From Gemmatimonadota bacterium (GTDB lineage: Bacteria; GCA-2686955): a stretch of DNA of 15,642 bases. Shown here in pieces: positions 15,043 through 15,642 of the stretch; positions within the stretch are counted from its first letter, which is position 1, and the number at the start of each line of letters is the position of its first letter. The notes beneath the pieces were generated by a model. It searched no databases. It was not told the origin of the DNA and worked only from the letters and a program-made list of their open reading frames with translations. A program made the position numbers and the translations under genes. The stretch is from the NCBI GenBank assembly GCA_002686955.1, contig NYZA01000001.1, positions 10,600 to 26,241 of the forward strand. Reading direction: 5' to 3'.

Positions 15043-15642
15043 TCAGCTTCCGCCGTCCCCTTTGGTTTTGTCTCGGATCTTGAGCTGCCGTCTGAGCGTC
15101 GATTCACGCATGCCCAGTGCGCGGGCGGCGGCTCGTTTCTTTCCTTCGGTGGTCGCCAGCGCGCGGTCGGTGAGGTGATCGCGGATCTCCGATAACAGAT
15201 CTGGGGCACCGATTTCGTCGGCGACCGTTGCGATTCTGTCCAGCAGAGAGGCATCGATCCCCTGGATCGACGCTTCCCGGTCGGCCGCCGTCGCGATCTG
15301 TTCCGGCAGGGCATCGACACCGAGCTCGTTGGTGTCGAGGTTGCGCAGGACCGCGGAGCTGTGGACCGCCTGGCGGAGCTCGCGCACGTTGCCGGGCCAC
15401 CGGTAGCGCTCCATCGCCCGCATCGCTTCGGAGGTGAAGCGCAGCGCATCGGCGGGTAGCTGCATGCTGACCGCGTTGTCGCCGAGAAAATGCTCGGCCA
15501 GCAGCCGAATATCTTCGGGGCGATCGCGCAAGGGCGGCATCGTCAGCTTGAGCCCCTCGATCCGGTAGTAGAGGTCGGCCCGAAAAGCCCCCGACTCGAC
15601 CGCCGCCCCCAGATCGGCGTTGGTGGCCGCGAGAATGCGAAA
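15043..15642 (-). CDS. Sigma-54-dependent transcriptional activator, C-terminal part
   Basis: The last 199 residues of an NtrC-type enhancer-binding protein; its start lies beyond the right edge. Visible are the end of the AAA+ domain (ILAATNADL at 3-11, GAFRADLYYRI at 18-28, MPPLRDRPEDI at 35-45, YRWPGNVREL at 80-89), a linker, and a Fis-type helix-turn-helix at about 163-187 (KKRAAARALGMRESTLRRQL). The Walker motifs, the GAFTGA loop that contacts sigma-54 and any sensor domain are outside the window, so its signal is unknown. It is tail-to-tail with hbd, with no overlap. Regulation of hbd by this protein is possible but nothing in the sequence shows it; no -24/-12 site was found before hbd. 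Confidence 0.93.
   Translation of the reverse strand, partial: FRILAATNADLGAAVESGAFRADLYYRIEGLKLTMPPLRDRPEDIRLLAEHFLGDNAVSMQLPADALRFTSEAMRAMERYRWPGNVRELRQAVHSSAVLRNLDTNELGVDALPEQIATAADREASIQGIDASLLDRIATVADEIGAPDLLSEIRDHLTDRALATTEGKKRAAARALGMRESTLRRQLKIRDKTKGDGGS

Overview
The window is a GC-rich stretch of a bacterial chromosome, densely packed and mostly housekeeping. It carries most of a proton-pumping NADH:quinone oxidoreductase (complex I) operon, a UvrC nuclease, GTP cyclohydrolase I, a 3-hydroxyacyl-CoA dehydrogenase and a sigma-54 activator. This fits a respiring, probably Gram-negative bacterium. The NuoCD and NuoEF fusions and the diverged NuoH suggest an uncultured or deltaproteobacterial-like lineage, but I cannot fix the phylum from sequence alone. 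I saw no rRNA, tRNA, CRISPR array or phage genes.

Layout: (1) 1-4353 holds uvrC (minus, 3' end cut off by the window edge), folE (plus), a family-4-type glycosyltransferase (minus, overlapping the end of folE) and an N-formylglutamate amidohydrolase-family gene (plus). (2) 4354-4542 is a non-coding foldback element with terminal inverted repeats and a likely target duplication (MITE-like), inserted directly after the stop codon of the amidohydrolase gene. (3) 4624-5901 encodes a protein that I read as a degenerate HD-GYP-type protein without its metal-binding motifs. (4) 13706 down to 5888, minus strand, is a tight operon nuoA-nuoB-nuoCD-nuoEF-nuoG-nuoH-nuoI. The peripheral arm and NuoA/H are all present, but nuoJ, K, L, M and N are not in the window. 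(5) 13707-14148 is a 442-bp gap with a candidate nuo promoter and a broken arsenate reductase (arsC) remnant. (6) 14149-15042 encodes a 3-hydroxybutyryl-CoA dehydrogenase. It faces the C-terminal part of a sigma-54-dependent regulator at the right edge.

How the genes work together: the nuo genes encode one complex. NuoE/F/G form the NADH-oxidising module, NuoB/CD/I carry electrons to quinone, and NuoA/H sit in the membrane. Without NuoJ-N the complex cannot pump, so the rest should lie elsewhere in the genome. The hydroxyacyl-CoA dehydrogenase produces NADH from fatty-acid or butyrate-type metabolism, but nothing visible links it to the operon beyond neighbourhood. The other genes look like unrelated single transcription units.

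The most interesting items are the foldback element, the arsC fossil, the NuoE-NuoF fusion, the complex I operon that stops at nuoI, and the HD-GYP-like protein that has lost its catalytic residues.
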